Shown here: positions 51,342 through 60,233 of the stretch, in pieces | Numbering within the stretch: the first letter of the stretch is position 1 | Layout: each line of letters starts with the position of its first letter | Assembly (NCBI GenBank): GCA_937974195.1 | Contig: CALJIC010000130.1 | Span: 1-64,000 of the forward strand | DNA length: 64,000 nucleotides | Origin: an uncultured Roseiflexaceae bacterium | GTDB lineage: Bacteria > Chloroflexota > Chloroflexia > Chloroflexales > Roseiflexaceae | Direction: 5' to 3' | Program-made: the position numbers and the translations under genes | Notes under the pieces: model-generated | Told to the model about the DNA's origin: nothing | Database searches by the model: none | What the model saw: the letters and a program-made list of their open reading frames with translations, nothing else

Positions 51342-52709
51342 ATGCCGACTCCCATCAAAATCAGCGTCATCGGCGCCGGGAGCGCTCAGTTCTCGCTCGG
51401 CCTGGTCAAAGACCTGTGCCTCACCGAGGGCCTCAGCGGCAGCCTGGTCAGCTTCATGGACGTCGACGCCGACCGGCTGGAGATGATCGAGAAGCTGGCG
51501 CGCCGCTACGCCAACGAGCTGGGCGCCGACCTGCGCTTCGAGCGCACGATGGACCGCGGCGTGTCGCTGCGCGAGGCCAGCTTTGTGATCAACACCGCCT
51601 CGGTCACGAGCCACCACCACCAGCGCGCCACGCGCGAGCTGACCGCCAAGCATGGCTACTACTACGGCGGCGTCAACCTGGGCAGCCACGCCCAGCTGGC
51701 CTTCATGCTCAGCGTGGCGCAGGACATGGAGCGCATCTGCCCCGACGCCTGGCTGATCCAGTCCGGCAACCCGGTGTACGAGGGCTGCACGCTGATGACG
51801 CGCGAGACCGGCATCAAGGTCTGCGGGCTGTGCCACGGCCACTACGGCGTCTACGAGATCGCGCGCACCCTGGGGCTCGACCCGCAGCGGGTCACCTGGC
51901 AGGCGCCCGGCCTCAACCACAACATCTGGCTCACCCACTTCCTGTACGACGGGCAGGACGCCTACCCGCTGCTGGACAAGTGGATCGCCGAGCACGGCGA
52001 GGAGTACTGGCGCACCCACGTGGCCCAGCGCACCCACGACATCCAGATGTCGCGCGGGACGATCCACATGTACCGCCTGTTCGGCCTGATGCCGATCGGC
52101 GACACGCCGCGCCAGCAGCGCAACTGGTGGTACCACACCGATATCGAGACCAAGAAGCGCTGGTTCGGCGAGCCGTGGGGCGGGCCGGACACCGAGCTGG
52201 CGCGGCCGCTGTTCGTGCAGAACCTGGAGAAGAAGATCGCCGAGATGACGCGCCTGGCGAACGACCCGAAGGCCAGCCTGGTCGAGGCCTTCGGCAGCGA
52301 CAAGACCCGCGAGCAGCAGGTGCCGATCATCGACGGGCTGATCAACAACAACGAGTACCAGGCGCAGGTCAACATCCCGAACAACGGCGCGCTGCCGGGC
52401 GTCCCCGACGACGTGGTGGTCGAGGTGCCGGCGATCGTCAACGCCAAGGGCATCCAGCCGCTGCGCGTGGAGCCGCTGCCGCAGAAGATCATGCTCGAGA
52501 TGATCCTGCCGGAGGTGCTGGACATGGAGCGCGAGCTGCTGGCCTTCAAGAGCGGCGACCGCACGATGCTGCTGTGGAGCGTGCTCAACAGCCCGCAGAC
52601 CCGCTCCTACGACCAGGCGGTCGCGGTGCTGGACGACCTGCTGTCGATGCCGGGCAACGAGGAGCTGGCGGCGCGCTTCTCGTGGCCGGAGGGGTGGGCC
52701 GATCAGTAA
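51342..52709 (+). CDS. Glycoside hydrolase family 4, alpha-galacturonidase-like
   Basis: This 455-residue NAD- and Mn-dependent glycosidase has the N-terminal Rossmann loop 'VIGAGSAQFSLGLVKDL', 'SGNPV' (141-145), the metal motif C-H-G-H-Y-G (164-169) and 'PGLNHNIWL' (189-197). C-H-G-H-Y-G is the version I associate with the LplD-type alpha-galacturonidases, whereas alpha-glucosidases show other residues. The reaction oxidises C3 of the sugar, eliminates the aglycone and re-reduces, needing no water attack. It probably removes galacturonic acid from unsaturated or saturated oligogalacturonides. There is no signal peptide, so it is cytosolic. The 170-base gap before it carries GGAGGGCAC twice and no gene. 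Confidence 0.86.
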   Translation: MPTPIKISVIGAGSAQFSLGLVKDLCLTEGLSGSLVSFMDVDADRLEMIEKLARRYANELGADLRFERTMDRGVSLREASFVINTASVTSHHHQRATRELTAKHGYYYGGVNLGSHAQLAFMLSVAQDMERICPDAWLIQSGNPVYEGCTLMTRETGIKVCGLCHGHYGVYEIARTLGLDPQRVTWQAPGLNHNIWLTHFLYDGQDAYPLLDKWIAEHGEEYWRTHVAQRTHDIQMSRGTIHMYRLFGLMPIGDTPRQQRNWWYHTDIETKKRWFGEPWGGPDTELARPLFVQNLEKKIAEMTRLANDPKASLVEAFGSDKTREQQVPIIDGLINNNEYQAQVNIPNNGALPGVPDDVVVEVPAIVNAKGIQPLRVEPLPQKIMLEMILPEVLDMERELLAFKSGDRTMLLWSVLNSPQTRSYDQAVAVLDDLLSMPGNEELAARFSWPEGWADQ

Positions 52710-52784
52710 CGCGCGGCGCGCCTGTTGCCAGCGGCGGCCACAGGCGAGCGGGCGCTACGCATCACGAGCTATGAGGGGCAACCA

Positions 52785-53975
52785 GTGGTAGGCGATACCT
52801 GGCCCGCAGAGTGGCGGACCTTCACCGATGGCAAGACCGGACGGACGATCCGGCAGCTAACCTCGAAGGGCAACAACGTCCACCTGTACTTCACCGAGAA
52901 CTCGTTCGACTCGCGCGAGAACGCCATTATCTTCACCTCGGACCGCGCCAGCGGCGAGGACCGCGCCCCGCACGAGGACCCGCGCTACAATATCTTCAGC
53001 ATGGACCTCGGCTCGGGTGAGATCACCCAGCTCACCGACGAGCCGCTGGGCGTCGGGAGCGTCACCAAGACGCCCGACAGCGCGCTGGTGGTGTACATCA
53101 CCGGGCGCCAGGTGCGCGCGCTGGACACCCGCACCGGCGAGACGCGCACGATCTACGAGGAGCAGGGGAACTTCTCGCTCGGCGCGCCGTCGATCGCCGC
53201 CAACCGGCGCTACGTGGCCTTCTGCCGCAACGAGCGGGTCGAGGTGCCGCGCGGCCCGAACTACGCCGGCTTCGCCGAGAGCTTCTACGCGATCAAGGAC
53301 GGCCGGGTGACGCTGGCCTACCTGGATGGCTCGGGCGCCTTCGACGTCTGGCGCGACACCCACTGGCTCGGGCACTTCCAGTTCTGCCCGGACGACCCGA
53401 CGATCGGCAGCTTCTGCCACGAGGGCCCCTGGCACCTGGTGACGCAGCGCATCTGGCTGCTGGACTTCGTCGCGCACACCGCCGCGCCCTGTTTCCGCCA
53501 GTCGTCGCGCGACTCGGTGGGCCACGAGTTCTGGACGCAGGACGGCCTGATCTTCTTCGACAACCGCGGCCCCGGCCACGACGGCACGATCACCTCCGAC
53601 CGCACCCAGGCGGTGGCGAAGGAGGTGGCGGTGAAGGCCCACGACGCGGCCGACGGCGGGGAGCCGTTCCGGCCCTACGTCGGGCTGGCGGACCGCAGCG
53701 GCCGGGTGCTGAGGCAGATCGACATGCCCTTCTACTGCAACCACTACCACGCCAACCCGGACAACACGGTGCTGGTGGGCGACGACGTGGACGACCTGGT
53801 GCTGATCGACATCTCCGGCGACGCGGCGAGGCTGGAGCCGTTCATCAGCGACCACGGCACCTCGTGGCACACCCAGAGCAGCCACTGCCACCCGACGTGG
53901 AGCTGGGACGGGTCGCGGATCCTGTACGCCTCGGACCAGGGCGGGAGGGTGAACCTGTACCTCGTCGAGGTCTAG
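52785..53975 (+). CDS. ogl: Oligogalacturonate lyase (PL22)
   Basis: This 396-residue seven-bladed propeller matches cytoplasmic oligogalacturonate lyases, which split digalacturonate by beta-elimination to DKI and related keto sugars. Family landmarks are 'WPAEWRTFTDGKTGRTIRQLT' at the start, 'FCHEGP' (His212), 'YCNHYHANPDN' (His320/322) and the Mn ligands Q364-x-x-H367-x-H369 in 'HTQSSHCHPTWSWDG'. The GTG at 52785 is chosen because AGGGG (52774-52778) lies six bases upstream; an earlier TTG at 52725 lacks a ribosome site. There is no signal peptide. It is downstream of the GH4 gene and strongly supports a pectin substrate. Confidence 0.9.
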   Translation: MVGDTWPAEWRTFTDGKTGRTIRQLTSKGNNVHLYFTENSFDSRENAIIFTSDRASGEDRAPHEDPRYNIFSMDLGSGEITQLTDEPLGVGSVTKTPDSALVVYITGRQVRALDTRTGETRTIYEEQGNFSLGAPSIAANRRYVAFCRNERVEVPRGPNYAGFAESFYAIKDGRVTLAYLDGSGAFDVWRDTHWLGHFQFCPDDPTIGSFCHEGPWHLVTQRIWLLDFVAHTAAPCFRQSSRDSVGHEFWTQDGLIFFDNRGPGHDGTITSDRTQAVAKEVAVKAHDAADGGEPFRPYVGLADRSGRVLRQIDMPFYCNHYHANPDNTVLVGDDVDDLVLIDISGDAARLEPFISDHGTSWHTQSSHCHPTWSWDGSRILYASDQGGRVNLYLVEV

Positions 53976-54052
53976 ACGTATGGGCGTAGCAGAGGCGCAG
54001 CGCGCTGCGCCCATCGGAATCCAAGTATCCTCCGTGGACAGAGCAAGCAGCC

Positions 54053-54817
54053 ATGCGAGACACATCGGTGATTCCGCCCTTCCCCGGGGCCGTCGGCGTG
54101 ACGCACCTGCGGGTGTACGACACGGTCGCGCCGGACGGGCTGGTGGGCGGCAGCCCGCACGTCCACTTCGTCTGCACTGAGCTGTACATCGTGGTCGCCG
54201 GGAGGGGCGCGGTGCAGACGCTCTCGGCGCAGGGCTACCGCGAGGTGCCGCTCGCGCCGGGCATGCTGGTGTGGTTCACGCCCGGCACGATCCACCGCCT
54301 GGTCAACGGGGGCGGCCTGGAGATCCAGATCGTGATGCAGAACGCCGGGCTGCCCGAGGCCGGCGACTTTGTGCTGACCTTCCCGCACGAGACGCTCGCT
54401 GACCCGCAGGCCTACTTCGAGGCGGCCTCGCTCTCGCCGCGCGGCGAGGTGTACACCGACAGCGCCGCGGCCGCGCGCCATCGGCGCGACCTGGCGGTCG
54501 AGGGGTTCGCCGAGCTGCGCCGGCGCTACGAGGCCGAGGGGCAGGCCGCGCTCGAGATGTTCTTCGACACCGCGCTGCGGCTGGTGCGCCCGAAGCTCGA
54601 CGCCTGGCGCGAGGTGTGGGAGCGCGGCCCGCTGGCCGCCGCCCGCCGCACCGGCGAGCAGCTCGACGCACTCGGCAGCGGCACTATCGAGCACCTGCTG
54701 GCGGGCGGCGTGTACGACCTGGACCCGCCCGGGGAGCCGCGGCGCCTCGGGGTGTGCGGGACGCTCGGCGTGTACCTGCCCGAGGGGGCGCGCACCACGG
54801 TGCCCGCCGGGCGCTGA
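54053..54817 (+). CDS. Cupin-domain protein
   Basis: This 254-residue protein has an N-terminal cupin (residues about 20-110). Its first motif is 'PHVHFVCTELYIVVAGRGAV' (H-x-H-x-x-x-x-E-x-Y), and its second is the 'PGTIHRLVN' segment with a further His. The C-terminal 130 residues are helical and of unknown type. Cupins in sugar-acid loci include 5-keto-4-deoxyuronate isomerase-like proteins and small metal sensors. The family of this one is not resolved from sequence. It sits between the oligogalacturonate lyase and the first large unnamed paralogue, with about 75-base gaps on each side, suggesting one operon. Confidence 0.78.
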   Translation: MRDTSVIPPFPGAVGVTHLRVYDTVAPDGLVGGSPHVHFVCTELYIVVAGRGAVQTLSAQGYREVPLAPGMLVWFTPGTIHRLVNGGGLEIQIVMQNAGLPEAGDFVLTFPHETLADPQAYFEAASLSPRGEVYTDSAAAARHRRDLAVEGFAELRRRYEAEGQAALEMFFDTALRLVRPKLDAWREVWERGPLAAARRTGEQLDALGSGTIEHLLAGGVYDLDPPGEPRRLGVCGTLGVYLPEGARTTVPAGR

Positions 54818-54891
54818 GGACGAAGCTCAGACGTTTGCGCGCGGCCATCACCGCGCGGTTCTCTTTTCAGCGGAGACAGGTGTCCACATCT

Positions 54892-57579
54892 ATGAGCGCA
54901 TCGGCTTCCGGCCCCGCGGCCAACGCAGCAACCAGCACCTACGGCGGAGCGAACATCTCCCTCTCACGCACCGTCCCCCCCGGCGAGCCCATCCGCCCCT
55001 GGATCGCGCTCGGGCCGTTCTACCGCGACTGCTCGGCGGAGGTCGAGGGGCTGTCGCTGTTCGAGCGGGCCGGGTCCACCGCCGGGCGCGCCTTGGTCGC
55101 CGCGGCGGCCGAGGAGGCCGTGCGCCTGCTGGCGGCCGGCCCGCGCGAGGGGCAGCCGGGCACCTTCCAGGGCCAGCTGGGGCGCTGGGCGCTGGTGCGC
55201 CGCCCTGAGCCGTACCTGTCCTGGGGCAACTACTACATCGCCAACCACCTCGGCGCTATCCTGCTGAGCACGCTGGTCCGGCCGGCGGCCCCCGGCGCCC
55301 GTCGCTGGCGCCTCACCCAGCGCCTGCCCACCGGCGTGGCCGTCACGCTCGGCGGCGCCCTCGTGTTCGACACCGCGACGGCCCAGCCGCGCCGCGAGGG
55401 CGGCGTGTGGGTCTACGAGTTCGAGGCGCCGCTCCCCGACGAAGAGACGGCGCTCGGCATCGCGCTGCTGCGCCTGGGCCGCATGGCGCAGGTCGGCGCG
55501 CGCCTGGAGCTGCTGGACGGCGAGCTGCGCGCCTGCGTGCCGCTCGGCGACGTGGACGCCGAGGAGCGCGCGCGGATCGAGGAGCAGGTGGCCGGGCTGT
55601 CGCTCGGGCGGGACCTGTTCTACCCGGAAGAGGACGTCGTGCTGCGGATGGCCAGGCCGTCCGGGCCGGCGGCGCGCACGCCGCTCCGGGTGACGCTGCT
55701 CGGGCCAGACACCCCGCGCGACGTCGGCCAGCGGGCGGTCGAGCTGGCGCCGGGGGAGGGGCGCGCCTACGGCGGGACGCCGCTCAGCGTCGAGCCGGGG
55801 TTCGCGGGCGACCTGCGCGTCTGCCGCGGCGCGGACCTGCCGGACGGCAGCTACCGGCTCCAGTGCGAGTGGCTGGACGACCGCGGGGAGCCGATCACCG
55901 CCGCCGGCTTCGACATCCGCAAGGCGTCGCCTGTGCCGCCGATCCCCGGCAAGGAGCGGGCCGAAGAGCGGCGCCGGGCGGCGCTTGAGTTCCTGGCCCA
56001 CACCCGCGAGTGGCACCCCTCGCCGCCGGTCTGGAACCAGGTGGCGCGCTACGCGCTCGGGCGCTACGACGAGGTGGACGAGGGCGTGCTGCGCGATATG
56101 TGCAGCTTCATCGCCGCCCGCAAAGACTGCTCGGACTTCGCCATCCAGGGGCTGCTGCGCCTGCTGGCCTGGGAGCAGAAGGGGCGCCGCCTCAGCCCCG
56201 AGATCAACGCGCTGATGAAGGACACCGTGCTCGGCTTCAAGTACTGGGTGGACGAGCCGGGCGACACGGTGATGTTCATGGGCTCCGAGAACCACCGGCT
56301 GCTGTTCCACGTGGCCGAGTGGATGGCCGGCCAGCTGTTCCCGACCGAGGAGTTCAGCAACAGCCGCCAGCGCGGGCTGTTCCACGCGCTCAAGGGGCGC
56401 ACCTTCATCACCGAGTGGATCCGCCAGCGCGGCCGCTTCGGCTTCGACGAGTGGCACTCCAACGCGTACTACCCGATCTGCATCGCGCCCCTGCTGAACG
56501 TCTACGACTTCGCGATCGCCGAGGACTACAAGCTGCGGCAGATGGCCGGCGCGCTGCTGGACGTGATGCTGTTCAACCTGGCGGCCGACAGCTTCCGCGG
56601 GAGGTTCGGCACCACCCACGGGCGCAGCTACGGGCTGTACTGCAAGTACGCCGACTTCGACGACACGGCCTCGACCTGCTGGCTGCTGTGGGGCCAGGGC
56701 TCGCTGGTCGAAGGGCCGTTCGGAATCGCGACCGTCTCGCTCGCCACCAGCGCCTACCGCCCGCCCTCCATCCTGTACGACATCGCCAACGACCGCGAGC
56801 AGACGGTGTACTCGCGCCAGCGGGCCGGCGTGCTGCCGGGGAGCGCGCGCCACGCCGACTTCGTGGTGTACCGCACGCCGGACTACATGATCTCGGCGGT
56901 GCAGGACCACCGCAAGGGCGAGTACGAGAGCTCAACCCACGTGGCGCAGATCACTCTGCCGAACAAGGCGGCGATCTTCTGGAGCTGCCCGCAGACCAGC
57001 GGCGAGGGCGCCGGCCTGCGCCCCGACTACTGGTCCGGCAACACGACGCTGCCGCGCGCGGTGCAGCACCGCAACGTGCTGGCGCTCCACTGGCGGCTCA
57101 ACGAGTTCGCCTGGATGACCCACTGCCTGTTCGAGCAGGGGCGCTTCGACGAGGTCCGCTTGGCCGGCGACTGGGTGTTCGCCCGCGCCGAGAACGCCTA
57201 TGTGGCGCTGTGGGCCTACGGCGGCCTGCGCCTCGGCAGCTCCGGGCAGTACGCCGGGCGCGAGCTGGTGTGCGACGCGCGGGTCACGACCTGGCTGGCG
57301 GAGTGCGGGCGCGCCGCCGACTGGGGGACGTTCGACCGCTTCGTGGAGGCGATCCTGGCGGCGCCGCTCGAGTCGGACGGGGACACGGTGACCTACACGT
57401 CGCCGTCGATCGGCCGCTTCTCGAGCGGCTGGGACACGACGCCGACGCTCGACGGCGAGCCGATCCAGCTGCGCGGCTACCCGCTGGTCGAGAGCCCGTG
57501 GGCCAGCGCGCGCTTCGGTTCGGGCGAGTTCACCATCCACTACGGCGGTGAGGAGTACGAGCTGTGGCTGAACCAGTAG
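54892..57579 (+). CDS. Large toroid-like protein of unnamed family (paralogue A)
   Basis: This protein of about 895 residues (a GTG at 54880 is an alternative start) has an N-terminal beta-rich third and a long all-helical middle with tryptophan-rich motifs. Visible blocks are 'ARKDCSDFAIQGLLRLL', 'GSENHRLLFHVAEWMAGQLFP', 'FDEWHSNAYYPICIAPLL' and 'FGTTHGRSYGLY'. A C-terminal beta part follows with 'WSGNTTLPRAVQH'. The gene at 60234-62804 shares all these blocks. The layout (helical toroid plus beta-sandwich) is like heparinase or other polysaccharide lyases and hydrolases, but the family is not recognised. The aligned pair S-E-N-H, E-W-x-S-N and T-H-G-R-S-Y are candidate active-site residues. 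There is no signal peptide. Confidence 0.8.
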   Translation: MSASASGPAANAATSTYGGANISLSRTVPPGEPIRPWIALGPFYRDCSAEVEGLSLFERAGSTAGRALVAAAAEEAVRLLAAGPREGQPGTFQGQLGRWALVRRPEPYLSWGNYYIANHLGAILLSTLVRPAAPGARRWRLTQRLPTGVAVTLGGALVFDTATAQPRREGGVWVYEFEAPLPDEETALGIALLRLGRMAQVGARLELLDGELRACVPLGDVDAEERARIEEQVAGLSLGRDLFYPEEDVVLRMARPSGPAARTPLRVTLLGPDTPRDVGQRAVELAPGEGRAYGGTPLSVEPGFAGDLRVCRGADLPDGSYRLQCEWLDDRGEPITAAGFDIRKASPVPPIPGKERAEERRRAALEFLAHTREWHPSPPVWNQVARYALGRYDEVDEGVLRDMCSFIAARKDCSDFAIQGLLRLLAWEQKGRRLSPEINALMKDTVLGFKYWVDEPGDTVMFMGSENHRLLFHVAEWMAGQLFPTEEFSNSRQRGLFHALKGRTFITEWIRQRGRFGFDEWHSNAYYPICIAPLLNVYDFAIAEDYKLRQMAGALLDVMLFNLAADSFRGRFGTTHGRSYGLYCKYADFDDTASTCWLLWGQGSLVEGPFGIATVSLATSAYRPPSILYDIANDREQTVYSRQRAGVLPGSARHADFVVYRTPDYMISAVQDHRKGEYESSTHVAQITLPNKAAIFWSCPQTSGEGAGLRPDYWSGNTTLPRAVQHRNVLALHWRLNEFAWMTHCLFEQGRFDEVRLAGDWVFARAENAYVALWAYGGLRLGSSGQYAGRELVCDARVTTWLAECGRAADWGTFDRFVEAILAAPLESDGDTVTYTSPSIGRFSSGWDTTPTLDGEPIQLRGYPLVESPWASARFGSGEFTIHYGGEEYELWLNQ

Positions 57580-58595
57580 CGAGCGCGCGCGACCCGTCTG
57601 GCCGAGAGGACCGCGCGCAGCGCCTCGGGGAGATGGCGGGGCTCCGCGCCGTGCTCGAGTCCTACGAGCTGGCGCCGCCGATCCTGCCGTTCGCGCTTGA
57701 GTCGGGCGGGACGAACAACCAGACCTTCGGGCTGCGCACCGGGGCGGGCGTCTACATCGCCAAGCGCTACCACCGCGCAGCCGCGCGCGACGCCCTGGAG
57801 TACGAGCACCAGCTCGTGCTGCGGCTCGCCCAGGCCGGCCTGTCGTTCGCGGTGCCGGCGCCGGCCACAGCGCGGGACGGCGCGACGCTGGTCTGGGACG
57901 GCGATGGCTGGACGGCGCTGTTCCCGCTCCTGGCCGGCGCTCCCCCGGACCCGGCCGACCCGGCAGCGGCCGCGCAGATCGGCGCTGCCCTCGGCGAGCT
58001 GCACCGCGCGATGGCGGGCTTCGAGGCGACGCTCAGGCCCGGGCGCGTCGGGTACGGCGAGCTCCGGCGCATCCACTCGCTGGTGCCCGACCCCGCCGCA
58101 GCGGTGGGCGAGAGCTGGTGGCCACAGGAGTTCGCGGCCGTCGAGCGCTTCGCGGCCGGCGCGTACCGGGATCTGCCGCGCCAGGTCATCCACGGCGACT
58201 TCGCGCCGGGCAACACGCTGTTCTCCGGCGGGCGGCTCGCCGCCGTGATCGACTTCGAGTTCGCGGGGGCGGACGCGCGCGCGATCGACGTCGCCGCCGG
58301 GCTGCTGTTCACGCTGCGGCCGTGGCGCGGCGCGCCGGCGTGGGACACCGCCGCCGAGCTGTGCCGCGGCTACGCGCGCTCCGTCCGGCTCACGCCCGAT
58401 GAGATCGCCGCGCTCCCGGAGCTGATCCGGCTGCGCAACATCGTATCCGCGATCTGGCACATCGGGCAGGACGCCGCGCTCGGCCGGGGCACCTACGCCG
58501 GGACAGCGCGCGTCGCCAGGGCGCGGACGACCAGTGTATGGTTGGAGGACAACGGCGACCGGCTGCGGGCGCTGGTCGAGAGGGAGATGGCATGA
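57564..58595 (+). CDS. Aminoglycoside phosphotransferase (APH)-fold kinase
   Basis: This 343-residue small-molecule kinase of the APH/choline-kinase fold has a Lys in 'YIAKRYHRA' (K67), an alpha-C Glu, catalytic loop 'VIHGDFAPGNTLF' (H210-G-D212, N217) and metal Asp in 'AVIDFEFAG' (D230). APH-fold sugar kinases such as N-acetylhexosamine 1-kinase are known, so an anomeric or acid-sugar kinase is the likely role here rather than drug resistance. The GTG at 57564 overlaps the previous stop by 16 bases and has AGGAG eight bases upstream. Its stop overlaps the next ATG (ATGA), so three genes are translationally linked. Confidence 0.85.
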   Translation: MAEPVASARDPSGREDRAQRLGEMAGLRAVLESYELAPPILPFALESGGTNNQTFGLRTGAGVYIAKRYHRAAARDALEYEHQLVLRLAQAGLSFAVPAPATARDGATLVWDGDGWTALFPLLAGAPPDPADPAAAAQIGAALGELHRAMAGFEATLRPGRVGYGELRRIHSLVPDPAAAVGESWWPQEFAAVERFAAGAYRDLPRQVIHGDFAPGNTLFSGGRLAAVIDFEFAGADARAIDVAAGLLFTLRPWRGAPAWDTAAELCRGYARSVRLTPDEIAALPELIRLRNIVSAIWHIGQDAALGRGTYAGTARVARARTTSVWLEDNGDRLRALVEREMA

Positions 58596-60211
58596 GCACA
58601 GCAACCTACCGGCATCTGCTGGCGCTCCCGCGCGGCGAGCGGCGAGTGCTGCTCTCGTGGCGGCTGCTCCGGTCGGACCCGCCCGACACACCCTTCACCG
58701 TCGAGCGGCGGCGCGGGGCCGGGGACGCGTGGCAGCCGGTGAGCGGCGCGCCCATCACCGGCTCGACCTGCGCGCTGGACGAGGCGCCGGAGCCGGAGAC
58801 CTACGAGTACCGCGTGGTCGGCCCGGGCGGCCCCTCGGAGACTGTGCGGGCCGACGCAGGCGCCGCCGCGAGCATGCACGCCCTGGATGTGCCGCTCGAC
58901 CCTGAGGAGCAGGTGGCCGGCATCGCGCTCGGCGACCTCGAGAACGACGGCCGGCTGGGCTACGTGCTGCGCGCCACGCGCGGCGGAACGGTGTGGATCT
59001 GCGCCTACAGCCACACGGGGCAGCGCCTGTGGGCGCGCGACACGCGGCTGCCGGCGGCCGGCGGGTGGGACGGCTCGACGCTGCACGTGCCGCTGCTGGC
59101 GTGGGACCTGAACGGCGACGGCCGCACCGAGGTGGCCTTCCACACCTGCCGCGGCCCCTTCCCGCGCGAGCGGTACGACGAGGGCGGCGCCGACGAGCTC
59201 CTGACGGTCGTGGACGGCGCGACCGGCGAGCTGGTCTGGGAGGCGCCCTGGCCGGCGCGCCGGCCGCGGGTGATGATGACCGTCGGCCACCTGCGCGGGC
59301 TCGACCGGCCGGCGGCGATCGTTGTGCAGGACGAGACCTACGGCGACGAGACGCTCACGGCCGTGGACGGCGCGAGCGGCGCGACGCTGTGGCAGGTGCA
59401 GCAGGCGCGCCCCGGCGGGCACAACCTGGACATCGCCGACATCGACGGCGACGGCGCGCAGGAGGTGATCTGCGGCGGGGTGTGCTACAACGGCGACGGC
59501 AGCATCCGCTGGGAGGCCGAGCCGTTCGGCCACACCGACATCTCCAAGCCGGCGAAGATCGTGCCCGAGCTGGACGGGCTGCAGATCTGGTACGCGGTCG
59601 AGAGCCACAACCCCGGCGTGTACCTGGTGGACCGCAGCGGGCGCACGCTGTGGAAGGAGCCGTTCCGGCACGCCCACTACGGCTGGGTGGCGCGGCACGC
59701 GCCGGGGGTGCCCGGCCTCCACCCGCACGCCGCCGAGGACGGCCGCAGCGCCGAGCGCCTGAGCGAGGCCAGCGCCCTCGGGCACGACATGTTCCCGATC
59801 TACCTGCCGGACGGCCGCCACTGGCTGAACCTGACCGACTGGCAGCGCAAGAACCTGGTGCCGGTCCACTGGGACGAGGGGCCGGAGGTGGTGTTTATCG
59901 TCCGCAAGGACGACAAGCGCGTGGTGCGGCTGCGGCCCGACGGCGAGATCGAGGATGTTCCGGAGGGGCGGCTGCCGGCGGGCGGGCGCTACGGCCGCAA
60001 CCTGGCCTGCGCCGACATCGTGGGCGACTTCCGTGAGAACATCGCCACGGTGGACGAGGAGCGCCACCGGCTGATCGTGCTCGCCAACCCGACCCCGGCG
60101 ACGCGGCGCGGCTACTCGCCCTGGGAGGACTTCGCCTACCGCCACGACCGGAGCCAGCTCGCATCCGGCTACTACATCTACCTGTCGCCGCCGGACACCG
60201 CGCTGCGCTGA
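58592..60211 (+). CDS. Rhamnogalacturonan lyase-like (PL11-type) propeller protein
   Basis: This 539-residue protein shows an N-terminal FnIII-like strand region 'VLLSWRLLRSDPPDTPFTVERR', as in PL11 rhamnogalacturonan lyases. An FG-GAP propeller follows with Ca-binding-type loops D-L-E-N-D-G (115-120), D-L-N-G-D-G (172-177) and D-I-D-G-D-G (283-288). 'GHTDISKPAKI' and 'CADIVGDFRENIATVD' match PL11 blocks. The C-terminus is short and the protein lacks a signal peptide, unlike typical secreted PL11. It overlaps the kinase stop by ATGA. It probably cleaves rhamnogalacturonan oligomers in the cytosol or binds them; catalysis is not certain. Confidence 0.8.
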   Translation: MSTATYRHLLALPRGERRVLLSWRLLRSDPPDTPFTVERRRGAGDAWQPVSGAPITGSTCALDEAPEPETYEYRVVGPGGPSETVRADAGAAASMHALDVPLDPEEQVAGIALGDLENDGRLGYVLRATRGGTVWICAYSHTGQRLWARDTRLPAAGGWDGSTLHVPLLAWDLNGDGRTEVAFHTCRGPFPRERYDEGGADELLTVVDGATGELVWEAPWPARRPRVMMTVGHLRGLDRPAAIVVQDETYGDETLTAVDGASGATLWQVQQARPGGHNLDIADIDGDGAQEVICGGVCYNGDGSIRWEAEPFGHTDISKPAKIVPELDGLQIWYAVESHNPGVYLVDRSGRTLWKEPFRHAHYGWVARHAPGVPGLHPHAAEDGRSAERLSEASALGHDMFPIYLPDGRHWLNLTDWQRKNLVPVHWDEGPEVVFIVRKDDKRVVRLRPDGEIEDVPEGRLPAGGRYGRNLACADIVGDFRENIATVDEERHRLIVLANPTPATRRGYSPWEDFAYRHDRSQLASGYYIYLSPPDTALR

Positions 60212-60233
60212 TGGCGCCGCAGATGAGGAACCC

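Noticed and set aside
57564..58595. APH-fold gene as an antibiotic-resistance gene
   Set aside because: It overlaps catabolic genes on both sides in one operon, and the fold is widely used for sugar and small-molecule kinases.
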